Positions 1 to 8,965 are shown, counted from the first letter of the stretch. The stretch: 64,000 nucleotides of DNA from Blastococcus aggregatus (GCF_900221005.1 NZ_OBQI01000001.1:62001-126000); one strand, 5' to 3'. Translations and numbers: made by a program. Notes: a model not told the origin generated them from the sequence alone.

Positions 1-633
1 CCGGCGTGGCTCGGAGTGGGGGCTACAGCCACTCATGTGTGGCATCTGATGGACTTCGTCGACGCGGCTCCCGTGCAAGAGCTGACCCCGTCCATCGTTG
101 ATCAGCTGATGGAGATCATCGAACTCCAGGCCGGCCAAGCCTCCGAGCACCACGACCACTGGTCGTACGCCTGGCGGGTCGCCACCGGTCAGGAATTGGC
201 TGTCGCCGGGCTCTCGGGGTATTCCTCCGTGGTGTCGGCCTTGGTCGAGCGCCTGCGGCTCATGTGTGCCGACGTCGTACCACCACGAGAGGCACCGGAC
301 ATGGTCCATGCCGATCTCAACCCGAGCAATGTCCTGGTCCGTGATGGAGCGGTGGTGGCCGTTGTGGACATCGGGAACGCAGGTAGCGGCACGCGGGCGA
401 CTGATCTGACGACCCTCCAGTGGCACACCTTCCAGGATCCGCTGGACGGCGTCCGCAGGCGGCTGTGGACGAGAATCCTCGTCGTGGTCGGCTGGGAGGG
501 GGCGGCGGTGCTCGCTGCGACACAGATCCTTCTCCAGCTCGAGTGGCCCATCCGTCTCGGGCGGCACGATGTCGTTGCAGGGGTGGTCGAGCGCGGCCAT
601 CGCGCCCTCGACGAGCTGAACGCGCTTCGCTGA
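1..633 (+). CDS. Aminoglycoside phosphotransferase-family kinase, 3' part
   Basis: The frame is open from the first base of the window, so the true start probably lies to the left; the first internal start is a GTG at 16. The protein carries the APH/choline-kinase catalytic motif HADLNPSN near residue 100 (His-x-Asp-x4-Asn) followed by VVDIGNAG, which corresponds to the metal-binding Asp of the DFG-like motif. The N-lobe with the ATP-binding lysine would be upstream and is not visible. Substrate is unknown; the family includes antibiotic, choline and homoserine kinases. Third codon positions hold clearly more A/T than in the genes from 2 kb onward, which fits recent acquisition together with the tRNA fragment downstream. 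Confidence 0.6.
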   Translation, partial: PAWLGVGATATHVWHLMDFVDAAPVQELTPSIVDQLMEIIELQAGQASEHHDHWSYAWRVATGQELAVAGLSGYSSVVSALVERLRLMCADVVPPREAPDMVHADLNPSNVLVRDGAVVAVVDIGNAGSGTRATDLTTLQWHTFQDPLDGVRRRLWTRILVVVGWEGAAVLAATQILLQLEWPIRLGRHDVVAGVVERGHRALDELNALR

Positions 634-982
634 TTGCCGCCGGTCCGCCGCGGGCAGCCACGACCGGATCTGGCATGTGCGCATCGTTCACGGAGGTGCA
701 ATAGGCCGCCTTCACGGACACCGGCGCTGGCGGCTCGGGCCCCGAGGTAGCGGCTGATCAGACCTCCACCTCGCGCCGTTCCTGAGAGTGCACGTCGCGG
801 GCAGCGCTCCGGCCGCCCGCGCGGCGCAGCGCAGGCACCCGCGGATCGCGTCACTCAACCAGTAACTGGACGAACACCAGCGAAGAGCCGCTCTTCCGGT
901 GGCGGTGCATGCCGTAAGGCACGTGGAAGGCACGGCCCCGGGCCTGACCCCAGGTTGACCAGCCAAGATGGCGATCAGGGTG
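634..982. other. Gene-poor stretch at the putative island end
   Basis: No reading frame here looks like a real gene. Short frames on both strands have no recognisable motifs, no good ribosome binding site and irregular composition. The stretch ends at a partial tRNA-Gly and may be decayed mobile-element DNA. Confidence 0.5.
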
Positions 983-1032
983 TCCAGCCTTCCAAGCTGG
1001 CCATGCCGGTTCGATCCCGGTCACCCGCTCCA
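983..1032 (+). pseudogene. tRNA-Gly(TCC) 3' half, probable attachment site
   Basis: The anticodon arm is intact: stem CCAGC/GCTGG at 984-988 and 996-1000, with loop CTTCCAA carrying anticodon TCC at 991-993. The T arm follows (stem 1005-1009/1017-1021, loop TTCGATC), then the 3' acceptor strand CACCCGC at 1022-1028, discriminator T and an encoded CCA at 1030-1032. The matching 5' acceptor strand and the D arm are absent upstream, so this cannot be a working tRNA. Such 3' tRNA duplicates are typical of the far end of integrative elements that use a tRNA gene as attB. Confidence 0.75.
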
Positions 1033-1081
1033 CGCCGTCACCGGCTCGATGCCGTCTGCCCGGTCGGGCAGCGCCACCCCC

Positions 1082-1753
1082 TCATCCGAAGGCTCTCGGT
1101 GAGGTCGCCGCGATGAGGGCCGCCGTGTCCGTGTCGATCGCCGATCGGACCGCTCGTCCCACCCAGTCCCCCTCTGCGATCCGCTTGGCGCTCGCGTTCA
1201 GCTCCCGCTTGGAGAGACCGGCGGACTCAGGCGTCACTGCCGTGTGTACGGCCTTCAGCGCGACGAGCAGGGAGACCAGCGCTCGAGTCCTGCCGTCGGT
1301 GGCCGACCCGTCGCGCAGAGCCGAGGCGAGGCCGGCGCGGATCGCCGCCTCGTGGCCGGTGTGCACCGCGGGCCAACGATGGGTCGGGACGATGCCGAGG
1401 ATCCGGCCCTCCTCCGCTCGCAGCAGGCCGGCCTCTGCCAGACGCTCGTAGAGCCGCGCCTTTGCCCGCTTCCCGAGCGCCGCCACCACGCTCTGCGGCG
1501 TCTTGCCCTCCTTGTCGCCGACCGTGGCCAGGGCGTCATCGAGCGTGCCGTCCCCGGTCGGGCCGGCGTCCCTGACGATCACCCGGCCCTCTCGCACCCG
1601 CTCGCCAGGCCCCGCGACGTCGACACGCTGCGTGAGCGCCAGCTCTGCCAGCAGCGCCCCACCCAGCGCCGCGTCGGTGTTCGTGCTGTCGGCAGCCAGC
1701 TTTCCGCTGTCGTCGGCGGTCAGGAGAAGCAGCAGGTCCTCGGCGATGAGCAT
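1082..1753 (-). CDS. GPP34 (GOLPH3/Vps74-like) family protein
   Basis: This 223-residue protein starts MLIAEDLLLLLTADDSGK and has the layout of the GPP34 domain: an N-terminal helix, a TNTDAALGGALLAELAL segment, a region of short strands, and a helical C-terminal half. In eukaryotes GOLPH3/Vps74 binds phosphatidylinositol-4-phosphate on Golgi membranes; the many actinobacterial members have no settled role, though lipid-headgroup or membrane binding is a reasonable inference. The frame stays open upstream to 2608, but the family-type N-terminus fixes the ATG at 1753. It lies 86 bp downstream of an SRPBCC-like gene on the same strand and may be co-transcribed with it. Confidence 0.8.
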   Translation of the reverse strand: MLIAEDLLLLLTADDSGKLAADSTNTDAALGGALLAELALTQRVDVAGPGERVREGRVIVRDAGPTGDGTLDDALATVGDKEGKTPQSVVAALGKRAKARLYERLAEAGLLRAEEGRILGIVPTHRWPAVHTGHEAAIRAGLASALRDGSATDGRTRALVSLLVALKAVHTAVTPESAGLSKRELNASAKRIAEGDWVGRAVRSAIDTDTAALIAATSPRAFG

Positions 1754-1839
1754 GCGTCGATCGTCGGTGGTCCTGCGAGGAGGCGGACACGGTCCTCCGA
1801 CCGCGGCCGGCCGAGCCCATCGACCCGTAAGCGTTCCCC

Positions 1840-2457
1840 TCAGAGCTGCTCGTCTGCGGGGGCGCCCCGGTGCACCTGCCGCTCCAGGGCCCGCATCGCG
1901 GTCGGGCGCATCAGCCGGATGAACGGCCCCGCCGCTCGCCAGTAGCGCCCGAACCTGCGCCGGCTGTCCTCGTCCGTCGTCACCACCCGGCTCTCCAACG
2001 TCAGTACGCACCCGCCGACGCCGTACGGGGTGACCACGGTGCTCTCGGCGATCTTGGCGAACCCCGGCTCGGCGAAGGCCGCGAAGGTCTCGGCGGTCAC
2101 CGGGGGCTCCGGCGGTGCGCCGCCCGTTCCCTTCCACGGCCGGCCGACCATGCCGTAGACCAGCTCGGTGCCGGGCCGCTCCCCGAGCAGGATCCAGCCA
2201 CGGGCCGACAGGTCGCGCACCCGGAACGTGGGCGGCTCCTTGACGACCGCCTCGCCGTGTCGCCGGGCCGCCGCGTCGGCCAGGCGGCCGGGCAGACCGC
2301 GCGCCTCGAGCAGCACCCGGGCGACCGGGAGGCGGAACAGGTCGAGGGTGGTGATTGCGTCGAACACCTCCCCCGGTGGCGCCCGGAACACCCGGGACAC
2401 GGAGATCTCGTGGTCCCAGGTCGGCACGAACCGGTCGAGCAGCAGGGGCTCGGTCAT
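1840..2457 (-). CDS. SRPBCC-like hypothetical protein
   Basis: This 205-residue soluble protein has an N-terminal pattern typical of polyketide-cyclase/START-like (SRPBCC) folds: DHEISVSRVFRAPPGEVFDA, a strand followed by the helix that caps the ligand cavity. Strands alternate with a long C-terminal helix containing GRYWRAAGPFIRLMR. Such proteins bind hydrophobic ligands or act as cyclases; I cannot name the ligand. It is followed on the same strand by the GPP34 gene and faces the PAP2-kinase fusion gene across a 207-bp spacer, so a link with envelope lipids is possible but unproven. Confidence 0.6.
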   Translation of the reverse strand: MTEPLLLDRFVPTWDHEISVSRVFRAPPGEVFDAITTLDLFRLPVARVLLEARGLPGRLADAAARRHGEAVVKEPPTFRVRDLSARGWILLGERPGTELVYGMVGRPWKGTGGAPPEPPVTAETFAAFAEPGFAKIAESTVVTPYGVGGCVLTLESRVVTTDEDSRRRFGRYWRAAGPFIRLMRPTAMRALERQVHRGAPADEQL

Positions 2458-2664
2458 CGTCGTCTCCTCGACTCGGCTGGTTCCTCGTGCAGCCGGTGCC
2501 GGCGACGAGCTGCGGATCCAGACAAGCGCTGGACGTCCGGACGGCGACAGGGGCCGAGGTCATCGGCGAGACCACCGTCGCCCGCCCGGTCCAGCCATCG
2601 GAGGCCACCGGCGGCCGGGTGGAGACGAAAGTCCCTGCCCGTGGGCGGCGGAGGGCGGTCGACT

Positions 2665-5052
2665 GTGCCCATGGGCGCCAGCACCATCACCTCCGTCAGG
2701 CGAGGCGCCCCACTCCTCCCCGGTACCGGCCGCCCGGCGGCTCATCGGCATCCGGGCGATCTGCTCCGTGTCGGACTGGGCATTGCTCTGCTCGGGCTGG
2801 CGTTCCTCGTCGCCCGCCGCGGTCAGCTCTCCATCTTCGAGACCGACGTCTTCCGCCTGATCAACGACCTGCCCGCGCTGATCTACGTACCGGTGTGGAC
2901 GGTGATGCAGCTCGGCAACGGGATGGCCGTCTTCGTCCTCGCCGGCGTGGCCGCGCTGGCCCGCCGGTTCCGGATGGCGCGTGACCTGCTACTCGCTGCC
3001 GGACTGGCCAGCCTCGCCACGACACTGGCCAAGGCCTGGGTGGGCCGCGAACGACCCGGGGGCCTGCCGGTGGGGGCCGTCCTGCACGAAGCGATCCTGG
3101 GCGGCAACGGATTCGTGTCCGGCCACTCCGCTGTCGCTGCCGCCCTGGCCACCGCGGCCGCGCCCTACCTGTCCCGACGGCTGCGCCGGGTGGCGTGGGC
3201 GCTGGCCCTGACGGTCGGGCTCGCCCGCATCTACGTGGGCGCCCATCTACCGCTGGACGTGCTGGGCGGTCTGCTGGTGGGCTGGATCAGCGGCTCGCTG
3301 GTGCACTACGTGTTCGGCGTGCCGCGGTGGGAACCCACAGCCGCCCATGTCGCCGATCTGCTCGCCCGGTTCGGCCTCCCGGCACAGCAGCTGCGTCCTG
3401 CAGCCGTTCACGCCCGCAGCTCGCACCCGTTCCTCGGCACCGCAGCGGACGGGAGGCGGCTGTTCATCAAGGTGCTCGACCCCGACCCGTTCGATCGTGA
3501 CTGGCTCTACCGCGGTGCGCGGATGCTCGTCGTCGGGGACGTCAAGGACGTCGGCGCGCTCGCGTCGCTGGGCCGGCAGGCCGTCGACGAGGCGGTCGCC
3601 GCGATGACCGCCCGGGAACGCGGCGTGCGGGTACCCCCGGTACTCCTGGCCCGCGGCACCGACGGCCGGGCCCTCGTGGTGCAGGAACTCGTGGACGCCC
3701 GCTCCCTGGAGAGCCTGTCCCCTCAGGAGATCACCGCAGACCTGCTGGGTCGCGTGTGGGAACAGGTTGCCGGTCTGGGGGCGGCCCGCATCGCGCACCG
3801 CGACCTCGTGGCCTCCAACGTGCTCGTCGACCGCGCCGGCGACCCCTGGATCGTGGACTTCGGCAACGCCGAGACCGGCGCCGATGCGGACGCCGTCGCC
3901 CGGGACGTCGCCGAACTGATGACCTCGCTGGCACTCCGTTCAGCTCCGGAGGTGATCGCGGACAGCGCAGTTGCCGGCCTCGGCCGCGATGTCGTGACCC
4001 ACGCCCTTCCGAGCCTGGAGCCCCTGTCACTGTCGGCGGTCACCCGCGCCGAGCTGCGGACCGAGCCGACGCGACTGGACGACCTCCGCCGCGAGACCTA
4101 CCGCCGTCTCGCCCTGCCGGAAACGGAACTACCGCGCCTGCAGCCGGCAGGTGTCCTGGCCTGGCTGGCCGTCCTGGCCGGGGCAGCGACGGTGTTCGTC
4201 GGGCTGCAGGCGATCGGCGGAACGACCGGTGTGCTGGCCGAGGTGGAGTTCGAGGGGTGGCGCTGGCTGGGCGCGGCAGTCGCCATCGCCTTCGTCTCCC
4301 GGGCCGCCGCTGCCGTCGCCGCCCGCTCCGCGGTCGACCGCCGGCTGGCCGTGGGGCGGATGTACGCCGCAGACCTGGTCACGGCCGGCGCCGCGCTCGT
4401 GCACGGCCGTCCCGGCGGACGCGTCGTCGCCGGCCGGTACTACGAACGGGCCGGCGTTCTCCCAGGATCTGCCGTACACGCATACGAGCGCATCCGGTCG
4501 GGGACGACGCTCGGTGCCGCCGCCGTCGCGGCGGCGTCCGTGGTCCTGGCGCTGGCCGATGGTCGGCTCACCACCTGGCGCTACCCGGACTCCCTGCTCG
4601 CGCTGGCCGCGCTGGGGAGCACGGCTTTCCTCCTGGTCTCGCTCGGTCAGGCCTTCACCCGGCGGCACGCGCCCGCCTCCGCTGCCCGGCAGCGCGCCGG
4701 CCTGCGCCGGCTGGGCGGCCGACGCATCGCCACGGTGGTCGGCTGGTCCGCGGCCGCGATCGCGCTCGAGGCCGCGGCACTCGTCGCAGCGCTCCACGGC
4801 GTCGGCGGGCACGTCCCGGTCACCGTCAGCGCCGCGGTGTACACGGTTCTCCGGCTCTTCTGGGTCGCGCTTCCGGCCACCGGCGCTCCCGGCATCGCCG
4901 AGGTGTCGTTGGTGCTCGCGCTCACCGCTCTCGGCGAGCCGCTGACCAGCGCGTGCGCCGGCGTCCTCGTCTTCCGGCTGCTCACGTTCTGGGCGCCTGC
5001 CGTCCTCGGCTCCCTCCTCGCTGCCCGCTTCGCGCACCGCCTGTTCCTCTGA
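2665..5052 (+). CDS. PAP2 phosphatase-kinase-LPG synthase TM fusion protein
   Basis: About 795 residues in three parts. Residues 40-215 form a PAP2-type membrane phosphatase with all three catalytic motifs: KAWVGRERP at about 123, SGHS at about 152, and R188-x5-H194-x3-D198. Residues 230-470 form a protein-kinase-like domain with a lysine at about 269 (LFIKVLD), HRDL at 378 with a following Asn, and DFG at 398, so it looks catalytically intact. The last 300 residues are hydrophobic and resemble the flippase-like transmembrane region of lysylphosphatidylglycerol synthases (UPF0104). The GTG at 2665 follows GGAGGG by nine bases; the ATG at 2671 is the alternative. The frame is open further upstream, but that part is antisense to the SRPBCC gene. 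It may act on undecaprenyl or phospholipid intermediates; substrate unknown. Confidence 0.75.
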   Translation: MPMGASTITSVRRGAPLLPGTGRPAAHRHPGDLLRVGLGIALLGLAFLVARRGQLSIFETDVFRLINDLPALIYVPVWTVMQLGNGMAVFVLAGVAALARRFRMARDLLLAAGLASLATTLAKAWVGRERPGGLPVGAVLHEAILGGNGFVSGHSAVAAALATAAAPYLSRRLRRVAWALALTVGLARIYVGAHLPLDVLGGLLVGWISGSLVHYVFGVPRWEPTAAHVADLLARFGLPAQQLRPAAVHARSSHPFLGTAADGRRLFIKVLDPDPFDRDWLYRGARMLVVGDVKDVGALASLGRQAVDEAVAAMTARERGVRVPPVLLARGTDGRALVVQELVDARSLESLSPQEITADLLGRVWEQVAGLGAARIAHRDLVASNVLVDRAGDPWIVDFGNAETGADADAVARDVAELMTSLALRSAPEVIADSAVAGLGRDVVTHALPSLEPLSLSAVTRAELRTEPTRLDDLRRETYRRLALPETELPRLQPAGVLAWLAVLAGAATVFVGLQAIGGTTGVLAEVEFEGWRWLGAAVAIAFVSRAAAAVAARSAVDRRLAVGRMYAADLVTAGAALVHGRPGGRVVAGRYYERAGVLPGSAVHAYERIRSGTTLGAAAVAAASVVLALADGRLTTWRYPDSLLALAALGSTAFLLVSLGQAFTRRHAPASAARQRAGLRRLGGRRIATVVGWSAAAIALEAAALVAALHGVGGHVPVTVSAAVYTVLRLFWVALPATGAPGIAEVSLVLALTALGEPLTSACAGVLVFRLLTFWAPAVLGSLLAARFAHRLFL

Positions 5053-5113
5053 CCCGCGAAGGACGCCCCCGAGGAAAGGGGGCCGCGACCTAGGCTCGGA
5101 CCGTGACGAGACC

Positions 5114-5842
5114 GTGGGCCGCGTGAGCGCTCGATTCGAGGAACTCGCCTGGAGTTCCACCCCGATCGGCGAGGTCAGCCTCCGCCGTCGACGTGAGCCG
5201 GTGACCGGCGTCGACGTGTTCGAGGTCAAGCTGGGCGAGGAGTTCCTGATGTCCTCGCTGTTCACCGTCGCCGAGATCGAGGTCGCCCGGCTGGCTCTCG
5301 CGCGGCTGGACGGGGACGCACTCGACGTGGCGGTCGGCGGTCTCGGCCTCGGATACACCGCGCAGGCGGTGCTCGACGATCCCCGCATCCGCGAGCTCGT
5401 GGTGATCGACCTGCTGGAGCCGGTCATCCAGTGGCACCAGCAGGGCCTGCTGCCCCTGGGTGCCGCTCTCTCCTCCGACCCCCGGTGCCGGCTGGTGCAC
5501 GGGAACTTCTTCGCGATGGCGGCCGATGCCGAACTGGATCCGGGAACGCCGGAACGGCGCTTCGACGCCGTCATCGTGGACATCGACCACTCCCCCGCCG
5601 ACCTGCTGGACGAGGGGAGCTCACCGTTCTACCGCCCGTCCGGCATCCGGCAGCTGGCCGCGTCGATCCGGCCCGGCGGGGTCTACTCGCTCTGGTCCAA
5701 CGATCCGCCCGACGCCGGCTACCTGGCCGCGCTGTCCGAGGTCTTCGTCGACGTGGTCGCGCAGGTGATCGACTTTCCCAATCCGCTCCAGGACCGTCCG
5801 GCCACCAACACGGTCTACCTCGCCACCAGCCGTGACCGCTGA
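5114..5842 (+). CDS. Spermidine synthase-like SAM-dependent protein
   Basis: This 242-residue protein has a Rossmann-type core: AVGGLGLGYTAQAVL near residue 75 is the glycine-rich nucleotide loop, ELVVIDLLEPVIQWHQ the second-strand acidic ribose-binding segment, and FDAVIVDIDHSP the strand-4 motif that matches the catalytic aspartate region of spermidine synthases. Whether it transfers aminopropyl groups or methyl groups, or does neither, cannot be told. GTG at 5114 was chosen; a second GTG lies at 5123. It follows the PAP2 fusion gene by 61 bp and its last 11 bases overlap the next gene, so these are probably co-transcribed. Confidence 0.7.
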   Translation: MGRVSARFEELAWSSTPIGEVSLRRRREPVTGVDVFEVKLGEEFLMSSLFTVAEIEVARLALARLDGDALDVAVGGLGLGYTAQAVLDDPRIRELVVIDLLEPVIQWHQQGLLPLGAALSSDPRCRLVHGNFFAMAADAELDPGTPERRFDAVIVDIDHSPADLLDEGSSPFYRPSGIRQLAASIRPGGVYSLWSNDPPDAGYLAALSEVFVDVVAQVIDFPNPLQDRPATNTVYLATSRDR

Positions 5843-6245
5843 CCGGCCGGCGCGCGTCGAGGACGTGCACGAGCTCGCGCAGGCGATGCCGCACGTGACC
5901 GTCGTCCACGGCTCACGTGGCCACGCGGTCTACCAGGTGGGCGGGAAGTCGTTCGTCTTCTTCCGCACCCCGCGGCCGGACGCCGTCGACGCCGCCGGCC
6001 AGAAGCTCCCGGACGTGATCATGTTCTGGGTCGAGTCCGAGGCGGACAAGCTGGCCCTCGTGCAGGACGGGACGACGCCCTTCTTCACCACGCCGCACTT
6101 CGACGGGCACAACTCGGTCCTGGTGCAGGCCGGCAGGCTCGGGGAGATCTCGCGGCAGGAACTGGCCGAGCTGGTGCAGGACGCGTGGCTCGCCCAGGCC
6201 TCCGCCCGGCGCAGGGCCGCCTGGCTGGCCGCGCACCAGGCCTGA
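5832..6245 (+). CDS. MmcQ/YjbR family protein
   Basis: This 137-residue protein matches the small MmcQ/YjbR fold: an N-terminal helix, then VTVVHGSRGHAVYQVGGKSFVFFR, a central DVIMFWVE strand, and PHFDGHNSVLVQ followed by a helical end with EISRQELAELVQDAW. Family members resemble MerR-partner or nucleotide/DNA-binding proteins but have no firm function. It overlaps the end of the spermidine-synthase-like gene by 11 bases, which suggests translational coupling. Confidence 0.75.
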   Translation: MTADRPARVEDVHELAQAMPHVTVVHGSRGHAVYQVGGKSFVFFRTPRPDAVDAAGQKLPDVIMFWVESEADKLALVQDGTTPFFTTPHFDGHNSVLVQAGRLGEISRQELAELVQDAWLAQASARRRAAWLAAHQA

Positions 6246-6269
6246 CTCACCGGCTGGGTGCGCGCCCGG

Positions 6270-7253
6270 TCAGTCGAAGCCCGCCGGCAGGCCGAGCTTC
6301 ACGAACAACCCCGTCCCGAGGTCGAGGAAGCTGGAGATGTGGGCGACCTTCCCGCCCTCGATCTCCAGCACGTGCAGGCCCCACGGCTCGTGGCCACCAC
6401 CGGCGCGGGGCCGGTACTGCGCCAGCGCCGGCGTCCCGTTCGCCGAGGTGAGGAACACCCGCGACCCCGCGCACTCCGCCCCCGGCCCCTGCATCCAGGT
6501 GCCGATGTCCCGGGCTCCGCGGAGCCACATCTCGAAAGGGGGCATGTGCTGGGTCGCGTCCTCGTGGAGCAGCTTCACGAACGCCTCGATGTCGTAGCGC
6601 TCGAACGCGTCCAGGTAGCGGGCGAGCAGCTCGCGGTCCTCGTCGTCCAGGGTGCGCGGAGCCGGGCGGCCGTCGAGGTCGGCGAGCGTGGCACGGGCCC
6701 GCTGCAGCGCGCTGTTCACCGACGCCACCGTGGTGTCGAGCAGCGTGGCGACCTCCTCGGCCTTCCAGCGCAGCACCTCGCGCAGGATCAGCACCGCCCG
6801 CTGCCGCGGCGGCAGGTGCTGCAGCGCGGCGACGAACGCCAGCCGGATCGACTCGCGGGCCACCGCCTGCTCCGCCGGGTCGCCGTCCTCGGCGATCACC
6901 TGGCGGTCGAGCACCGGCTCGACCCACGCCGTCATCGGCCGGCGGCCGGCCAGCGAGGCCTCCACGGGTGGGTACGGGTTGCCCGCGAGATCCATCGGCA
7001 GCGCCCGGCGCTGCCGCCCGTTGAGCTGGTCGAGGCAGACGTTGGTCGCGATCCGGTACAGCCAGGACCGCAGCGCGGAACGGCCCTCGAAGTCCGCCAG
7101 GCCACGCCAGGCGCGCACCATCGTCTCCTGCACCGCGTCCTCGGCGTCGAAGGACGAGCCGAGCATGCGGTAGCAGTAGCCGGTGAGCTCACGACGGTGC
7201 TCGAGGAGCCGCGGATCGAGCTGATCGGTGGGGCCGAGAGCCACGCTGGTCAC
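6270..7253 (-). CDS. ECF41/SigG-type RNA polymerase sigma factor
   Basis: A 327-residue extracytoplasmic-function sigma factor with a C-terminal extension. Region 2 includes [20 protein letters not shown] and the [20 protein letters not shown] segment; region 4 contains [20 protein letters not shown] and a helix-turn-helix ([20 protein letters not shown]). The remaining 120 residues look like a SnoaL/NTF2-type domain, the hallmark of the ECF41-type group, in which this domain modulates sigma activity in place of a classical anti-sigma factor. The GTG at 7253 is preceded by GGAGGAG ten bases upstream. No carboxymuconolactone decarboxylase partner, often found next to ECF41 genes, is present here. 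Confidence 0.85.
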   Translation of the reverse strand: MTSVALGPTDQLDPRLLEHRRELTGYCYRMLGSSFDAEDAVQETMVRAWRGLADFEGRSALRSWLYRIATNVCLDQLNGRQRRALPMDLAGNPYPPVEASLAGRRPMTAWVEPVLDRQVIAEDGDPAEQAVARESIRLAFVAALQHLPPRQRAVLILREVLRWKAEEVATLLDTTVASVNSALQRARATLADLDGRPAPRTLDDEDRELLARYLDAFERYDIEAFVKLLHEDATQHMPPFEMWLRGARDIGTWMQGPGAECAGSRVFLTSANGTPALAQYRPRAGGGHEPWGLHVLEIEGGKVAHISSFLDLGTGLFVKLGLPAGFD

Positions 7254-7327
7254 CTGGGAACCACTCCTCCGGTCGGTGTGCGCGCCAGCACACCACAGGG
7301 CACCGACAGAACGGGAGAGGCGATCGC

Positions 7328-8965
7328 CTACTGGTAGCTGACCAGATCCGGCGCGGGCCGGACCTGCTCCATCGTCTGCTCCGGGGTCAGCATCGGGGCG
7401 TCCTCGTCGTAGAAGTTCTTCCACCCCCACCAGACGGGCGGTGCCTCCTGGTGCAGCGCCCGCCAGGTCGCCTGCTTGTCCCCCTGAGAGCCCTGGCCGT
7501 CGGCGTGCACCAGCACGGCCAGCTCGTCACGCGACGTGTCGAGCAGCTCGCGGCCCGGCAGCATGTCGAGCCGGAACTGGTGCAGCACCAGCAACTTCTG
7601 CGGCAGTCGCGCCTCACGGGTCAGGTCGGCCAGCCAGGCGACGACCCGGTTGACCTCCTCGACCCCGACCGAGCCGATCTGCGTCAGGTGCACCTGGTCG
7701 GGTGCCAGGCGCCATTCCGGGTCGAGCGCCAGCCCGACGTGCGGCAGCTCCAGCAGCGAGCGGTAGCGCTCGGCCTGGGTGACGAAGTCGGTACGCCCGG
7801 GCTGCAGGTCGAGGACCACGTACAACCCCGCCTCCTCGGCGGCCTCGACCCACGGCCGGATGACCTCGATGTCGGCCTCGGCCGAGTAGTTGCCATCGGC
7901 ACCGGGGAACTCCGAGGCGACCGTGGTGATGATCTCGAACGCCGGCACCACGGCCCGGCCGCCGGCCAGCGGCTCGTACCAGGCGGCGTGCTCGCGGGCC
8001 CGCTGCACCGCCGCCTCCACCGGCTGCTCTCCCATGACGCCGAGAGAGGCGGTGCCGGGGTGGCCGTACAGCGCGACGAGCATCTTCCCGGGGAACAGCA
8101 ACTGGCCGCCTCCGGGCAGCTCGGTCCCCGAGGCCGCCGTCTCCAGCTTCCAGTTCAGCCCCTCCTCGGCGGCCAGCTCCGCCCCCAGTGCGATCACCGA
8201 CCCGGTGCCCGCGTCGGACAGCGCGGCGCGCGCCGCTTCCGAGGCGCGCGGATCCGCAGCCTCCAGGACCACGACCTGCGCCCCGGCGGCGCGGGCGGTC
8301 GCGACGGCCCCGACCGCCTCGTCGCCGTCGCCCACCAGGACGACGGTCTCGCCGCGGGCCTCCCCCGGGCGCACCGACGGCACGCGGTCGACGTCGTCCC
8401 CGTCCGCGGGCTCCTCGCCGTCGGGCACCAGCGCCGCCGGCTCATCGCGGTCGAGCCCGGCCACGGCGTCGAGAGCGCCGTCGTCCGGCACCGGATCGGC
8501 CTCGGCCAGGGAGAGATCGGTGGCCTCGGCCACCGCGGTGGGCGTCGCCGGTACGCGGATGACATCGGGACCGTCCCCGGCCGCCCCGCCGTCGGCCTCG
8601 CCTACCGCGAGGACCGTGCCCGCGCCGAGCCGGTCGAGTTCGTCGGAGAGCGCGTCGTCCGAGCCCTCCACGAGCAGCGGGACCCCGAGGCCGACAGCGG
8701 CGGACGCGGCCAGCAGCAGCCCCGGCCGGTCGTCCTCGCGCGCCGTCACGACCACCGGCGCGCTCTCGAAGAGCGCGCCGCTCACGCCCAGCGCCAGGTC
8801 CACCGCGTCGCCGCCGGGCAGGAGGGTGAGCGGCTCGGCGGGTGCCGCGGTCCGCGCGGAGTCCTCGGACGCCGGTGCCGACGCCTCGGGCTCGTCCGCC
8901 GAGGAGCCCGTGCATCCGGTCACGAGCACCGCCACCAAGGCCACGGGAAGCACACGGGCGCGCAC
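7328..8965 (-). CDS. Secreted lipoprotein with cell-wall-binding-repeat-like region
   Basis: A 545-residue lipoprotein: signal peptide with lipobox LVTGC (Cys18), then a Ser/Ala/Glu-rich linker. Residues 45-260 contain stretches like [20 protein letters not shown] and [16 protein letters not shown] that recall cell-wall-binding repeat 2 (CWB2). The C-terminal half (from [15 protein letters not shown]) looks like an alternating beta/alpha domain with [30 protein letters not shown] and [13 protein letters not shown], suggestive of a TIM-barrel glycoside-hydrolase-like fold. Catalytic residues cannot be assigned. It would sit on the outer face of the membrane. It lies 74 bp upstream of the sigma-factor gene on the same strand. 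Confidence 0.7.
   Translation of the reverse strand: MRARVLPVALVAVLVTGCTGSSADEPEASAPASEDSARTAAPAEPLTLLPGGDAVDLALGVSGALFESAPVVVTAREDDRPGLLLAASAAVGLGVPLLVEGSDDALSDELDRLGAGTVLAVGEADGGAAGDGPDVIRVPATPTAVAEATDLSLAEADPVPDDGALDAVAGLDRDEPAALVPDGEEPADGDDVDRVPSVRPGEARGETVVLVGDGDEAVGAVATARAAGAQVVVLEAADPRASEAARAALSDAGTGSVIALGAELAAEEGLNWKLETAASGTELPGGGQLLFPGKMLVALYGHPGTASLGVMGEQPVEAAVQRAREHAAWYEPLAGGRAVVPAFEIITTVASEFPGADGNYSAEADIEVIRPWVEAAEEAGLYVVLDLQPGRTDFVTQAERYRSLLELPHVGLALDPEWRLAPDQVHLTQIGSVGVEEVNRVVAWLADLTREARLPQKLLVLHQFRLDMLPGRELLDTSRDELAVLVHADGQGSQGDKQATWRALHQEAPPVWWGWKNFYDEDAPMLTPEQTMEQVRPAPDLVSYQ

Noticed and set aside
851-1033. Minus-strand frame beginning with residues resembling a widespread hypothetical protein
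   Set aside because: Its start is antisense to the tRNA-Gly fragment; this peptide is a known artefact of translating tRNA-Gly on the wrong strand.
1870-2664. Upstream extension of the PAP2 fusion frame
   Set aside because: It is antisense to the SRPBCC-like gene and its translation is Arg/Pro-rich; the gene starts at 2665 or 2671.
4129-5583. Minus-strand frame opposite the PAP2 fusion C-terminus and spermidine-synthase-like gene
   Set aside because: Low-complexity charged translation, no domain; both plus-strand genes are well supported.
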